A stretch of 8,242 nucleotides of DNA from Ramlibacter sp. (GTDB lineage: Bacteria; Pseudomonadota; Gammaproteobacteria; Burkholderiales; Burkholderiaceae_C). The notes below the pieces were generated by a model. The model did not search any database. It was not told the origin of the DNA and saw nothing but the letters and a program-made list of their open reading frames with translations. Shown one piece after another: positions 1 through 8,000 of this stretch (position 1 is the first letter of the stretch; the number at the start of each line of letters is the position of its first letter). The DNA is taken from NCBI GenBank assembly GCA_025351615.1, contig JANXVP010000263.1, positions 1-8,242 on the forward strand, given 5' to 3'. The position numbers were made by a program, and so were the translations under genes.

Positions 1-180
1 GCCCGGCAGGTGCTCGATTGGCACGCCGGGGTAGCTGGCGGCAAGCTGCGGATACGGGCCGACGGCAAGCACGACCGGTCGGCCGTTGCCGGCGGGACCC
101 ACCACCAGCAGGCCGTCCTCCTCGTACACGGCGGTCCGGTCGTCGGCAAAGCGCAGGATGGCGGCGCGGAAAGCTCTCAT
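1..180 (-). CDS. guaD: Guanine deaminase, N-terminal part (gene runs off the left edge)
   Basis: GuaD hydrolyses guanine to xanthine and ammonia in the cytoplasm, using a zinc amidohydrolase fold. Only the first 60 codons are present, starting at the ATG at 180-178. They read MRAFRAAILRFADD, then an EEDGLLVVGP stretch, and end in IEHLPG just before the window edge. This matches the N-terminal beta-sandwich of bacterial guanine deaminases, where the segment leads into the PGFVDxHxHYPQ zinc motif; that motif lies outside the window and cannot be checked. The start lies four bases after the stop of the upstream BMP-family gene, so the two are very probably co-transcribed and perhaps translationally coupled. 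The context of purine transporter, adenine deaminase and xanthine dehydrogenase strongly supports the call. Another amidohydrolase is the only realistic alternative. Confidence 0.85.
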   Translation of the reverse strand, partial: MRAFRAAILRFADDRTAVYEEDGLLVVGPAGNGRPVVLAVGPYPQLAASYPGVPIEHLPG

Positions 181-184
181 TCGG

Positions 185-1264
185 TCATTTTGCGATTTTT
201 CCCTGCACGCCTGCGACCAGATAGTTCATTCCCAGGATTTGCGAATCCGACAGCGCCTTGCCCCTGCCGATCAAAGTCTTGCCCTGGTTGTCGGAGATCG
301 GCCCCGCGAACGGCTTGAGCTTGCCGGAGGCAATCTCCTTCTGGCGCGCCAGCACTTCGTCCTGCACCGCCTGGGGGACCTGGGTGCCGAAATCACCGAC
401 CCGGATCATCCCTTCCTTCACGCCGCCCCAGACGTTGCCGGCTTTCCAGCTGCCATCCAGCACCGCCTGGACCCGCCGCTTGTAGTAGTCGCCCCAGTGG
501 TGGGTGACGGCCACCAGCTGCGCATCGGGCGCCACCTTGCGCATGTCGGAATGGTAGGCGACAGCGAGCTTGCCCCGCTCCTGCGCCGCTGCCATCACAG
601 CCGTGGACGCCGTGTGGAACGCGACGACGTCCGCGCCCTGGTTGAACAGGGTCATCGCCGCATCGCGCTCGCGTGCCGGATCGAACCAGGTGTTCAGCCA
701 CACAACCTTGACCACAGCCGTTGGCGCGACCGAGCGCATGCCCAGCGTGAAGGCGTTGATGCCTTGCAGCACCTCGGGGATCGGGAAGCCGGCGACATAT
801 CCGGCAACATTGCTGGTTGTCATCCGCCCCGCGGCGACGCCGGCCAGGTAGCGGCCCTCGTAGTACCGGGCGTTGGCCGTCGCGACGTTCGGCGCTGTCT
901 TGTAGCCGGTGATCGACTCGAACTTCACATCCGGAAAATCTTTCGCCACCTTGAGCGTCGGCTCCATGTAGCCGAAGCTGGGCGTGAAAATCAGCTTGTG
1001 GCCGGTGGCGGCAAGGTCGCGGATGACGCGTTCGGCATCGGGGCCTTCGGCGACGTTCTCGACATAGGTCGTCTTGACCCTGCCGCCGAATGCTGCGTCA
1101 ACCGCCTTGCGACCCTCTTCGTGCTGGCGCACCCACCCAGCCTCCGTGACGGGCGTGACATAGACGAACCCGACCTTGAGCGGCTCTGATGCGCGGGCGG
1201 ACTGGAACTGGGCGGGAAGCAAACAGCAGGCGGCCGCGAAAGCGGCGGCGAGGTTTTTATACAT
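185..1264 (-). CDS. BMP-family ABC transporter substrate-binding protein, periplasmic (second receptor)
   Basis: This 359-residue protein belongs to the BMP/Med (basic membrane protein, PnrA-like) family of receptors for purine nucleosides and related ligands. I chose the ATG at 1264 because GAGGA (1274-1270) lies five bases upstream and because it gives a clean Sec signal peptide: MYKNL, a hydrophobic run, and an ARA cleavage site near residue 25. Upstream in-frame starts (ATG at 1279, another at 1327) would put polar residues or terminator sequence before the signal and lack a good ribosome site. The mature protein starts at SEPLKVGFVYV and carries FGYMEP, ITGYKT, YYEGRYLAGV and VWGGVKEG, all shared with the larger lipoprotein paralogue at 2849-4018. 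Pocket-region positions differ: FHTAST here against QNTDSS there, and AYHSDM against GWDSDM. That suggests a different ligand preference, which is inference. It has no lipobox cysteine before the cleavage site. It sits between the deaminase gene and guaD; ligand not determinable from sequence. Confidence 0.92.
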   Translation of the reverse strand: MYKNLAAAFAAACCLLPAQFQSARASEPLKVGFVYVTPVTEAGWVRQHEEGRKAVDAAFGGRVKTTYVENVAEGPDAERVIRDLAATGHKLIFTPSFGYMEPTLKVAKDFPDVKFESITGYKTAPNVATANARYYEGRYLAGVAAGRMTTSNVAGYVAGFPIPEVLQGINAFTLGMRSVAPTAVVKVVWLNTWFDPARERDAAMTLFNQGADVVAFHTASTAVMAAAQERGKLAVAYHSDMRKVAPDAQLVAVTHHWGDYYKRRVQAVLDGSWKAGNVWGGVKEGMIRVGDFGTQVPQAVQDEVLARQKEIASGKLKPFAGPISDNQGKTLIGRGKALSDSQILGMNYLVAGVQGKIAK

Positions 1265-1269
1265 GGTGG

Positions 1270-1274
1270 TCCTC
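1270..1274 (-). promoter_or_regulatory. Ribosome binding site of the second BMP receptor gene
   Basis: GAGGA on the minus strand, five bases before the ATG at 1264. It decides the start in favour of this ATG over the in-frame ATG at 1279, which lacks a comparable site. Confidence 0.7.
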
Positions 1275-1292
1275 GACATGGTCCCGACAATG

Positions 1293-1321
1293 AAAAATAC
1301 CGCTGCGGGACACAGCGGCAT
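1293..1321 (-). terminator. Intrinsic terminator between the deaminase and second BMP receptor genes
   Basis: Read on the minus strand, ATGCCGCTG (1321-1313) pairs with CAGCGGTAT (1305-1297). This is a nine-base-pair stem with one G-U wobble and a seven-base loop, followed directly by a run of five T (1297-1293). It has the classic form of a factor-independent terminator. It lies 35 bases after the deaminase stop and only 28 bases before the ATG of the next gene. Transcription must therefore either leak through it or restart within a very short space. A second short GC hairpin (1342-1355, GGCGG-CCAG-CCGCC on the minus strand) sits just after the deaminase stop but has no T-run. Confidence 0.65.
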
Positions 1322-1356
1322 CTGCATTTTAGCGGACGCCCGGCGGCTGGCCGCCT

Positions 1357-2406
<1,050 letters not shown>

Positions 2407-2471
2407 TTAGTTGACTGATGGGATCTGGACAGGCGCATTCTGAACGATTTTGTAAAGCGCCAGCCAGCCCC

Positions 2472-2822
2472 AGCCCGCTCGCCAGTGCCGTCACCGATGC
2501 CGTCGAGGATGGTCAATGGACCGGCGCGATGCGGACTACGGCGTTGCCGGCAGTGGCATAGAGCGAGCCTGCAACCCACGTCAGCCCCCCGGATCGTTGC
2601 CGGGCCCAGGTCCGCAATCGTGGTCACGACGCCAGCAGGAGTGACTTTCCGCACGCGACGGGAGTCGCCCCCATACAGGTTCCCTGCGGAGTCCACTGCA
2701 AGCGCATTGGGCGAGCGCAAACGCGCGTTCGAGCCGGAACCGTCCTGGTCGCCGAACTGACCCGCGACACCGGCAAGGATCGTCACCTGCCCGGATGGGC
2801 TAAGAGACCCGACGGTCCCTTG
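2472..2822 (-). pseudogene. Degraded NHL-repeat (beta-propeller) gene fragment
   Basis: The minus strand of the gap between the BMP lipoprotein and deaminase genes carries recognisable NHL repeats split over two frames. From an in-frame TAG (2825-2823), one frame reads SLSPSGQVTILAG, then DQDGSGSNARLRSPNALAV, DSAGNLY and RRVRKVTPAGVVTTIADLG, down to about 2598. After a run of six G (2590-2585) the pattern continues in a second frame as LTWVAGSLYATAGNAVVRIAP (2584 to about 2522), ending at TGA 2515-2513. It then returns to the first frame as PLTILDGIGDGTG (about 2519-2475). Removing one G from the run joins the first two parts smoothly. There is no start codon with a ribosome site and no propeller of normal size (usually several blades). 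It is best read as the leftover of a larger NHL gene. A sequencing error in the G run could explain one shift but not both, nor the missing ends. Bases 2398-2471 and 2826-2848 hold nothing I recognise. Confidence 0.72.
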
Positions 2823-2848
2823 CTATTTCGTTTACAAGTCCGTCCGGC

Positions 2849-4018
2849 CTATTTCTTGTCGCCGCCAGGCACCTTGCCCTCGACGCCCTTGACGAAGAAG
2901 TTGATGCCGCCCATGAATTTGTCGTCGGCGACCGTGTCCTTGGCCACCACGACCTTGCCGGTGTTGTCGGTGATCGGGCCCTTCCAGATCGAGAAGCTGC
3001 CGTCCTTCAGGCCGGCCTTGATCTCGTCGATCTTCTTTTTGGTGTCATCGGGCACGTCGGCCGCGATCGAGACCATGTCGATCGCGCCCTCCTTCACGCC
3101 CCACCATGCCTGGCCTGTCGCCCACTTGCCTTCGAGCACATCACGCACGGCCTTGGTGTAATACGGCGCCCAGTTGATGACCGCCGAGCCCAGGTGCGCC
3201 TTCGGGCCGTACGCGGTCATGTCGCTGTCCCAGCCGAAGGCGCGCTTGCCCATCTTTTCGGCTGTCTGCAGCACGGCCGACGAGTCGGTGTTCTGCATCA
3301 GCACGTCGGCGCCGCCGTTGATCAGCGAAGTGGCGGCTTCGGTTTCCTTGGGCGGGCTGAACCATTCATTGACCCAGACCACGCGCGTCTTGACCTTCGG
3401 ATTGACCGATTGCGCACCCAGCGTAAAGCTGTTGATGTTGCGGACCACTTCCGGGATCGGCACCGATCCGACCACGCCCAGCGTGTTGGTCTTGGTCATC
3501 TTGCCGGCGATCACGCCCGCCATGTAGGCGCCTTCGTAGGTCCGGCTGTCGTAGGTGCGCAGGTTGTCGGCGGTCTTGTAGCCGGTGGCATGCTCGAACT
3601 TCACGTCCTTGAAGTCGGGCGCCACCTTGAGCATCGGCTCCATGTAGCCAAAGGTGGTGCCGAAGATCATCTTGTTGCCCTGCGTCGCCAGGTCGCGCAT
3701 GACGCGCTCCGCGTCCGCCGATTCCGGAACCTTTTCGACGAAGCTGGTCACGACCTTGTCGCCGAATTCCTTTTCGACGGCCTTGCGGCCGTTGTCGTGG
3801 GCGAAAGTCCAGCCGCCATCGCCGACCGGGCCAACGTAGGCGAAGGCGATCTTCAGCGGCTCGGGCTTGGGCGCGGGCGCCGGGACCGCGGCAACCGGCG
3901 CCGGTGCCGGCGCAGGAGCGGGTTCTTCCTTCTTGCTGCAAGCTGCGAGGGCTGCCGCCGCCACGGCCGACATCAGGGTTGCGGCCTTCAACAGGAAACG
4001 TTTCTTCAGGTCAGTCAT
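2849..4018 (-). CDS. BMP-family ABC transporter substrate-binding lipoprotein (first receptor)
   Basis: This 389-residue BMP/PnrA-like receptor is probably the primary binding component of the adjacent ABC transporter. The ATG at 4018 is chosen because GAGGA (4027-4023) precedes it by four bases and because it yields a lipoprotein signal. That signal is MTDLKKRF, a hydrophobic core, and the lipobox ALAAC with the acylated cysteine at residue 27. An alanine-proline linker follows (about residues 32-52), then the receptor domain from EPLKIAFAYV. Family landmarks include the FGYMEP, ATGYKTADN, YEGAYMAGVIAGKM, VPIPEVVRNINSFTLG and WWGVKEG segments. Residue +2 after the cysteine is serine; by the E. 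coli Lol rule that favours outer-membrane sorting, which would be odd for an importer receptor. The rule may not hold in this organism. The gene follows the second permease by 36 bases and is surely in the same operon. It is clearly a paralogue of the receptor at 185-1264. Purine nucleosides or bases are the likely ligands, judged from context. Confidence 0.94.
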   Translation of the reverse strand: MTDLKKRFLLKAATLMSAVAAAALAACSKKEEPAPAPAPAPVAAVPAPAPKPEPLKIAFAYVGPVGDGGWTFAHDNGRKAVEKEFGDKVVTSFVEKVPESADAERVMRDLATQGNKMIFGTTFGYMEPMLKVAPDFKDVKFEHATGYKTADNLRTYDSRTYEGAYMAGVIAGKMTKTNTLGVVGSVPIPEVVRNINSFTLGAQSVNPKVKTRVVWVNEWFSPPKETEAATSLINGGADVLMQNTDSSAVLQTAEKMGKRAFGWDSDMTAYGPKAHLGSAVINWAPYYTKAVRDVLEGKWATGQAWWGVKEGAIDMVSIAADVPDDTKKKIDEIKAGLKDGSFSIWKGPITDNTGKVVVAKDTVADDKFMGGINFFVKGVEGKVPGGDKK

Positions 4019-4022
4019 GGTG

Positions 4023-4027
4023 TCCTC
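4023..4027 (-). promoter_or_regulatory. Ribosome binding site of the BMP lipoprotein gene
   Basis: GAGGA on the minus strand, four bases before the ATG at 4018. It argues against a TTG start at 4054, which would add an acidic N-terminal extension ahead of the lipoprotein signal. Confidence 0.7.
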
Positions 4028-4054
4028 ATCCTCGTCGCAGTTGTGAAACTTCAA

Positions 4055-4975
4055 TTATGAACCGGGGTAGAACGGCTTTCCCAGCGACGCCGGCATGTTG
4101 GCGCGGATCCAGGCGGGGTTGCGCGAGATCAGTGCCAGCACGACGATGGTCGCGATGTAAGGCAGCATGGTGAGGAACTGGCTGGGCACGTCCACGCCGA
4201 TTCCCTGGAGGTGAAACTGCAGCATGGTCACGCCGCCGAACAGGTAGGCACCGAGCAAGACCCGTGCCGGTCGCCAGGTCGCGAAGGTGGTCAGCGCCAG
4301 CGCGATCCAACCTTTGCCCGCCACCATGCCTTCGACCCAGAGCGGCGTGTAGATGACGGACATGTAGGCGCCGGCGAGGCCGCACAGCGCTCCGCCGGCC
4401 ACCACTGCGGCCAGCCGGATGCGGCGCACCGGGTAGCCCAGCGCGTGCGCCGATTCGGGCGACTCGCCGACCGACCGCAGCACCAGGCCGGTGCGGGAAC
4501 GGTACAGAAACCAGATCAGCCACGCGGCCAGAGCGATCGTGAAGTACACCATCGGGTGCTGGCGAAACACGGCCGGCCCGAGCAGCGGAATATCCCCCAG
4601 CAGCGGGACTGAAAAGTGCGGGCGGGGCGGCAGCTTCTCCTGCACGTAGCGGATGCCGGCGAAGGCCGAGAAGCCGGCGCCAAACAGGCTGAGCGCCAGC
4701 CCGGTGGCGTACTGGTTGGTGTTGAGCCAGATCGCCAGCGAGCCGAAGATCGCCGCCAGCAGCGCGCCTGCCCCGATCCCGGCGGCAAATCCGAGCCAGT
4801 CGTTGCCGGTGTGCACCACGGTGGCGAAGCCGGCGAGCGCGGCACATAGCAGCATGCCCTCGGCGCCCAGATTGACGATGCCGGCCTTTTCGTTGACCAG
4901 CAGGCCCAGCGCCGCCAGCGCCAGCACCGTGCCCGCATTGAGCGTGGCCGCGAACAGCAGTGCGTAGGATTCCAT
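4055..4975 (-). CDS. ABC transporter permease, second subunit (BPD_transp_2 family, purine/nucleoside uptake)
   Basis: This 306-residue, very hydrophobic inner-membrane protein forms half of the transport channel for the BMP-type importer. It begins MESYALLFAATLNAGTVLAL and then has NEKAGIVNLGAEGM (about residues 28-41), the conserved loop seen in this permease family. LNTNQYATGLALSLFGAGF follows, and a series of membrane helices ends with FYPGS. The ATG at 4975 is preferred because it begins at the first membrane helix, as in homologues, with AAGG/GGCGG-like purines upstream. In-frame ATGs at 4993 and 5011 would add MAREWPMEGGRL, the first part of which is encoded by the neighbouring repeat array, so this extension is probably spurious. 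In related transporters the two permease genes are normally adjacent. Here they are 256 bases apart, separated by palindromic repeats. The binding lipoprotein gene follows after 36 bases. Confidence 0.93.
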   Translation of the reverse strand: MESYALLFAATLNAGTVLALAALGLLVNEKAGIVNLGAEGMLLCAALAGFATVVHTGNDWLGFAAGIGAGALLAAIFGSLAIWLNTNQYATGLALSLFGAGFSAFAGIRYVQEKLPPRPHFSVPLLGDIPLLGPAVFRQHPMVYFTIALAAWLIWFLYRSRTGLVLRSVGESPESAHALGYPVRRIRLAAVVAGGALCGLAGAYMSVIYTPLWVEGMVAGKGWIALALTTFATWRPARVLLGAYLFGGVTMLQFHLQGIGVDVPSQFLTMLPYIATIVVLALISRNPAWIRANMPASLGKPFYPGS

Positions 4976-4993
4976 CAGCCGACCGCCTTCCAT

Positions 4994-5231
4994 CGGCCAT
5001 TCCCGCGCCATCCGTCATTCCCGCTCAGTCCGTCATTCCCCCTTCGGCCGTCAGGCCCGGTCAGTCCGTCATTCCCGCGGAGGCGGGAACCCAGGGCGTT
5101 CGAATTGGTCGATGCCCTGGATCCCCGCCTCCGCGGGGATGACAGATGCCTCCGCGGGAATGACGAAACCCGCCTGCGCGGGGATGCCGACATCGGGACG
5201 ATCGGGGATGACGATATCGGGGCGATCGGCA
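4994..5231. repeat. Cluster of REP-like palindromic repeats between the two permease genes
   Basis: The gap is filled with variants of the unit GTCATTCCCGCGGAGGCGGG. Forward copies or half-copies start at 4997, 5013, 5031 and 5067. Inverted ones end near 5143, 5163 and 5185. The central element (5068-5143) is a near-perfect palindrome: arms 5068-5099 and 5112-5143 match at 28 of 32 positions around a 12-base loop, and each arm holds its own small hairpin (for example CCCCGC-CTCC-GCGGGG at 5123-5138). A second kind of repeat follows: ACATCGGGACGATCGG (5190-5205) recurs with two changes at 5214-5229. This resembles the REP/MITE-type sequences scattered through many proteobacterial genomes. No transposase is present. 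The array lies inside the operon and should fold strongly in the transcript, which could lower or stabilise expression of the downstream genes; that effect is inferred. Confidence 0.8.
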
Positions 5232-6311
5232 TCAATGCGCTCCCGGCAAAAACGCGGCGCGGCGCCAGCGCACCCGGTACACGATCAGCGTGTCGCACGC
5301 CAGCAGCGTGAACAGCAGCAGACCCTGGAACACGCCGGTGAGCGACTTGGGCAAGCCCAGGCGCGACTGCGCCAGCTCGCCGCCGATGTAGAACATGCTC
5401 ATGAGGACGGCGGAAAACACCATACCGACCGGATGCAGCCGGCCGACGAAGGCAACGATGATCGCGGCGAAGCCATAGCCAGCCGGAACGTAGGGCGTGA
5501 GCTGGCCGATCGGACCGGCCACCTCCAGCGCACCGGCAAGGCCCGCCGTGCCACCGGACACCAGCAGCGCCGTCCAGAGCGCCTTGCGCGACGAGAAGCC
5601 GGCATAGCGCGCCGCAGCGGGGGCCAGTCCGCCGACCTGCTGGGCGAACCCGGCGCGGGTGCGAAACAGGAACACCCACAGCGCCGCCACGCCGGCAAGC
5701 CCGAGCAGCAGTCCGATGCTCACCCGGGAGCCGGCCATCAGGCGCGGGATCTGCGTCGCCGCATCGAAGGTCCTGGACTGCGGAAAGTTGTAGCCGGCCG
5801 GATCCTTCCACGGCCCGTAGACCAGGTAACCCAGCACCTGGTCGGCCACGTAGACCAGCATCAGGCTGACCAGGATTTCGCTGGCGTTGAAGCGGTCCCG
5901 CAGCAGCGCCGTGATCGCCGCCCAGGCCATTCCCCCAGCGACACCGGCCAGCAGGATGGCCAGCACGATCCAGCGTCCGGTCGCCTTGTCGGCCAGCAAC
6001 GCGACGCCGCCGGCGACCACCGCACCGATCACGAACTGGCCCTCGGCGCCGATGTTCCAGACGTTGGAGCGAAAGCACACCGCCAGCCCCAGCGCGATGA
6101 GCAGCAAGGGCGTGGCCTTGACCATCAATTCCCCCAGCGCATACGGCGTGCGGATCGGCTCCCAGAAGAAGACCTGCAGTCCGCGCACCGGGTCCTTGCC
6201 CATGAGCGCGAACAGCAGCATGCCGATCAGCACCGTGATCGCCAGCGCCAGCAGCGGTGAGCCGACGCTCCACAGCCGGGAGTTGTCGGGACGCGGTTCA
6301 AGCTTGAGCAC
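5232..6311 (-). CDS. ABC transporter permease, first subunit (BPD_transp_2 family, purine/nucleoside uptake)
   Basis: This 359-residue inner-membrane permease pairs with the subunit at 4055-4975. After a short polar N-terminus (LKLEPRPDNSRLW) comes a first helix (about residues 18-37). A periplasmic stretch with GLQVFFWEPIRTPYALGEL follows, then the family motif NVWNIGAEGQFVIGA (about 84-97), the FNASEILVSLMLVYVA loop (about 141-156), and further helices to the end FLPGAH. The length and the longer N-terminus are typical of the first of the two permeases in BMP-type importers. The start is GTG at 6311, fourteen bases inside the end of the ATPase gene. AGGAAG (6323-6318) precedes it, so translation is probably coupled to the ATPase. 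No in-frame ATG gives a better N-terminus. The coding part ends at the palindromic repeat cluster. Confidence 0.94.
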   Translation of the reverse strand: MLKLEPRPDNSRLWSVGSPLLALAITVLIGMLLFALMGKDPVRGLQVFFWEPIRTPYALGELMVKATPLLLIALGLAVCFRSNVWNIGAEGQFVIGAVVAGGVALLADKATGRWIVLAILLAGVAGGMAWAAITALLRDRFNASEILVSLMLVYVADQVLGYLVYGPWKDPAGYNFPQSRTFDAATQIPRLMAGSRVSIGLLLGLAGVAALWVFLFRTRAGFAQQVGGLAPAAARYAGFSSRKALWTALLVSGGTAGLAGALEVAGPIGQLTPYVPAGYGFAAIIVAFVGRLHPVGMVFSAVLMSMFYIGGELAQSRLGLPKSLTGVFQGLLLFTLLACDTLIVYRVRWRRAAFLPGAH

Positions 6312-7833
6312 GGCCTGCTTCCTGATCCGCTGGGGTCAGGTCGAACAGACCGGACATCCACGCCCCGATCTGCGCGACGGTCGCATCGCGGCGCTGCACC
6401 GAGGGCGACAGCCGGCCCTTGGCGATCACGTGCAACCGGTCGCTGATCTCGAACAGTTCATCCAGTTCCTCGCTCACCACCAGCACGGCGCAGCCAGCGT
6501 CGCGCAGTGCGAGGATTTCACCGCGGATCTGGGCCGCGGCGCCGACATCGACCCCCCAGGTCGGCTGCGAAATGACCAGCAGCTTCGGCTTGGCGTCGAT
6601 CTCGCGCCCGACGATGAATTTCTGCAGGTTACCGCCGGACAGGGACCTGGCCGCTGCGTCGGGACCGCCCGCTTTCACATGGAAGCGCGAAATCACGCCG
6701 CGCGCCTGCTGCCGCAGCGCCTTGACGTCGATCCAGCCGCTCTTGCCGACCGAATCGGTGCGGGTGAGCATCAGGTTGTGCGCCAGGCCCAGCGTCGGCA
6801 CTGCCCCCCGGCCCAGCCTTTCCTCCGGCACGAAATGCACGCCCAGGTGGCGCCGGTGGGCGGGACCGAAGCGTCCGACGTCCTTGCCGAACACCTGGAG
6901 CATCGACGGCCCGCTGCGCGTGTCCTCGCCGGAGAGCGCGTACAGCAGCTCCCGCTGGCCGTTGCCCGACACACCCGCGATGCCGACCACCTCGCCGGCC
7001 CGCACTTCGAGCGACACGTCCTGGAGATCGACTCCGAAGGGATCGTCCTTGCGCAGCTGCAGGCGCTGCACCCGCAGCACCGTTTCACCGGCGGTGACCT
7101 TGTGGTGTTCCAGCGCCGGCGGCTCGGCGCCGATCATCAGCCGGGACAGCGACGCGTTGGTCTCCTGCTGCGGATTGCACACGCCCGTCACCACGCCGGC
7201 GCGCAGCACGGTGCAGGCATTGCACAGCTCGCGGATCTCGTGCAGCTTGTGGCTGATGTACAGGATGCTGCAGCCTTCGGCCGCCAGTTTCTTCAGCACA
7301 GCAAAAAGTTTCCCGACGGCCTGCGGAGTGAGCACCGAGGTCGGCTCGTCGAGGATCAGCAGCTGCGGACTGGTGAGCAGCGCGCGGATGATCTCCACCC
7401 GCTGCATCTCGCCCACCGACAGCGTGTGCACCGGCCGGGCCGGATCGATGTCGAGTCCGTAATCGGCGGCCTTGGCGCTGACGCGGGCGGTGACCTCGGC
7501 CAGCGTGAGTTTCCTGTCGAGCCCGAGCCAGACGTTCTGCGCCACCGTCAGCGTGTCGAACAGGCTGAAATGCTGGAACACCATGCTGATGCCCAGCGCC
7601 CTGGCCTCCTGCGGATTGCGCACCGCCACCGGCTCGCCATTCCACAACACGCTGCCCGCATCGGGCTTGACCGAGCCGTAGATGATCTTCATGAGCGTCG
7701 ACTTGCCGGCCCCGTTTTCCCCGAGCACGGCGTGCGTCTCACCCGGCTGCACCGTCAGCGAAATGCCGTTGTTGGCGACCACGGCGGGATAGCGCTTGGT
7801 GATGCCGGTGAGCTGGAGTCGGGGAGCTGTCAT
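6298..7833 (-). CDS. ABC transporter ATP-binding protein, tandem nucleotide-binding domains (BMP-type nucleoside/purine importer)
   Basis: This 511-residue cytoplasmic ATPase powers the importer and is the first gene of the minus-strand operon. Domain 1 is complete: Walker A GENGAGKST (38-46), Q-loop FQH (Q87), signature LSVGEMQR (138-145), Walker B LLILDEPT (158-165) and switch ISHK (H195). Domain 2 is degenerate: it has GVSGNGQREL in place of a normal Walker A, keeps an intact LSGGNLQKF signature, and has LLVISQPTWGVDVGA in place of LDEPT and VSEELDEL without the switch histidine. This asymmetry is normal for the RbsA/YufO-type double ATPases, where only one site hydrolyses efficiently. The start is the ATG at 7833, which gives the usual LQLTGITKRYP opening. 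No clear Shine-Dalgarno precedes it. A six-codon reading frame (ATG at 7850) ends in a TGA overlapping this ATG. The gene is divergent from xdhA and overlaps the first permease gene by 14 bases. Confidence 0.95.
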   Translation of the reverse strand: MTAPRLQLTGITKRYPAVVANNGISLTVQPGETHAVLGENGAGKSTLMKIIYGSVKPDAGSVLWNGEPVAVRNPQEARALGISMVFQHFSLFDTLTVAQNVWLGLDRKLTLAEVTARVSAKAADYGLDIDPARPVHTLSVGEMQRVEIIRALLTSPQLLILDEPTSVLTPQAVGKLFAVLKKLAAEGCSILYISHKLHEIRELCNACTVLRAGVVTGVCNPQQETNASLSRLMIGAEPPALEHHKVTAGETVLRVQRLQLRKDDPFGVDLQDVSLEVRAGEVVGIAGVSGNGQRELLYALSGEDTRSGPSMLQVFGKDVGRFGPAHRRHLGVHFVPEERLGRGAVPTLGLAHNLMLTRTDSVGKSGWIDVKALRQQARGVISRFHVKAGGPDAAARSLSGGNLQKFIVGREIDAKPKLLVISQPTWGVDVGAAAQIRGEILALRDAGCAVLVVSEELDELFEISDRLHVIAKGRLSPSVQRRDATVAQIGAWMSGLFDLTPADQEAGRAQA

Positions 7834-8000
7834 CGGAAACGGTCGCCCATTATCCGGCCCGGACGACCGCGCGACCAGCGAAAAGCGCTTGATCTCTCAT
7901 GGTGGGAGCTGCATTCTTCTCATGTGGCAAAGCTTATGCTGCGGTGTGGGCCAGACGACCCTCGCGAACCAGGCGCCAGACTCTGTTGAAAACCGATCCC
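7834..8000. promoter_or_regulatory. Divergent promoter region between the ABC operon and xdhA
   Basis: The 167 bases hold no gene I can support and must carry the start signals of both transcription units. For the minus strand the best sigma70-like match is TGGTCG (7877-7872), a 17-base spacer and GATAAT (7854-7849). It would put the transcript start only about 8 bases before the ATPase ATG, giving an almost leaderless message. For the plus strand, TTGATC (7889-7894) and TATGCT (7935-7940) are promoter-like hexamers, but not at a proper mutual spacing. The palindrome AAGCGCTT (7883-7890) lies next to both sets and could be an operator half-site; no known purine regulator motif was recognised. 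All of this is pattern reading, so exact elements are weakly supported, although a promoter region somewhere here is nearly certain from the gene arrangement. Confidence 0.45.

Noticed and set aside
2428..2456. Promoter for the deaminase starting from TTTACA at 2456-2451
   Set aside because: No acceptable -10 hexamer lies at the right spacing (CCTGTC at 17 bases).
2790..2848. Terminator after the binding lipoprotein gene (GGGACC/GGTCTC hairpin)
   Set aside because: The stem is six pairs with a wobble and no T-run follows, so it is too weak to call.
4994..5231. Possible CRISPR array
   Set aside because: The units are palindromic, irregularly spaced, in both orientations and without unique spacers of constant length, which fits REP-like repeats.
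3194..6260. Long plus-strand open frames at 3194-4060 and 5112-6260, and a minus-strand frame at 4975-6273
   Set aside because: They are shadow frames of the binding lipoprotein and permease genes with Arg/Gly/Ala-rich, motif-free translations. The 4975-6273 frame also reads through the repeat array, giving repeated SSPRRRGS-like peptides that come from the repeat itself.
6298..7080. Loss of Walker A, Walker B glutamate and switch histidine in the second ATPase domain as a sign of decay
   Set aside because: The same degenerate second site is usual in double-domain ATPases of sugar and nucleoside importers of this family, and the reading frame is intact.
5887..7989. A 700-codon open frame on the plus strand opposite the ATPase and first permease genes
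   Set aside because: It is antisense to genes with full family motifs, and its translation is low-complexity and rich in His, Arg, Gln and Ala. This is typical of the antisense frame of GC-rich coding DNA.
7834..8000. Purine riboswitch or other structured leader ahead of the ABC operon
   Set aside because: No aptamer-like paired elements with conserved loops were recognised, and the leader is too short if the best promoter match is right.
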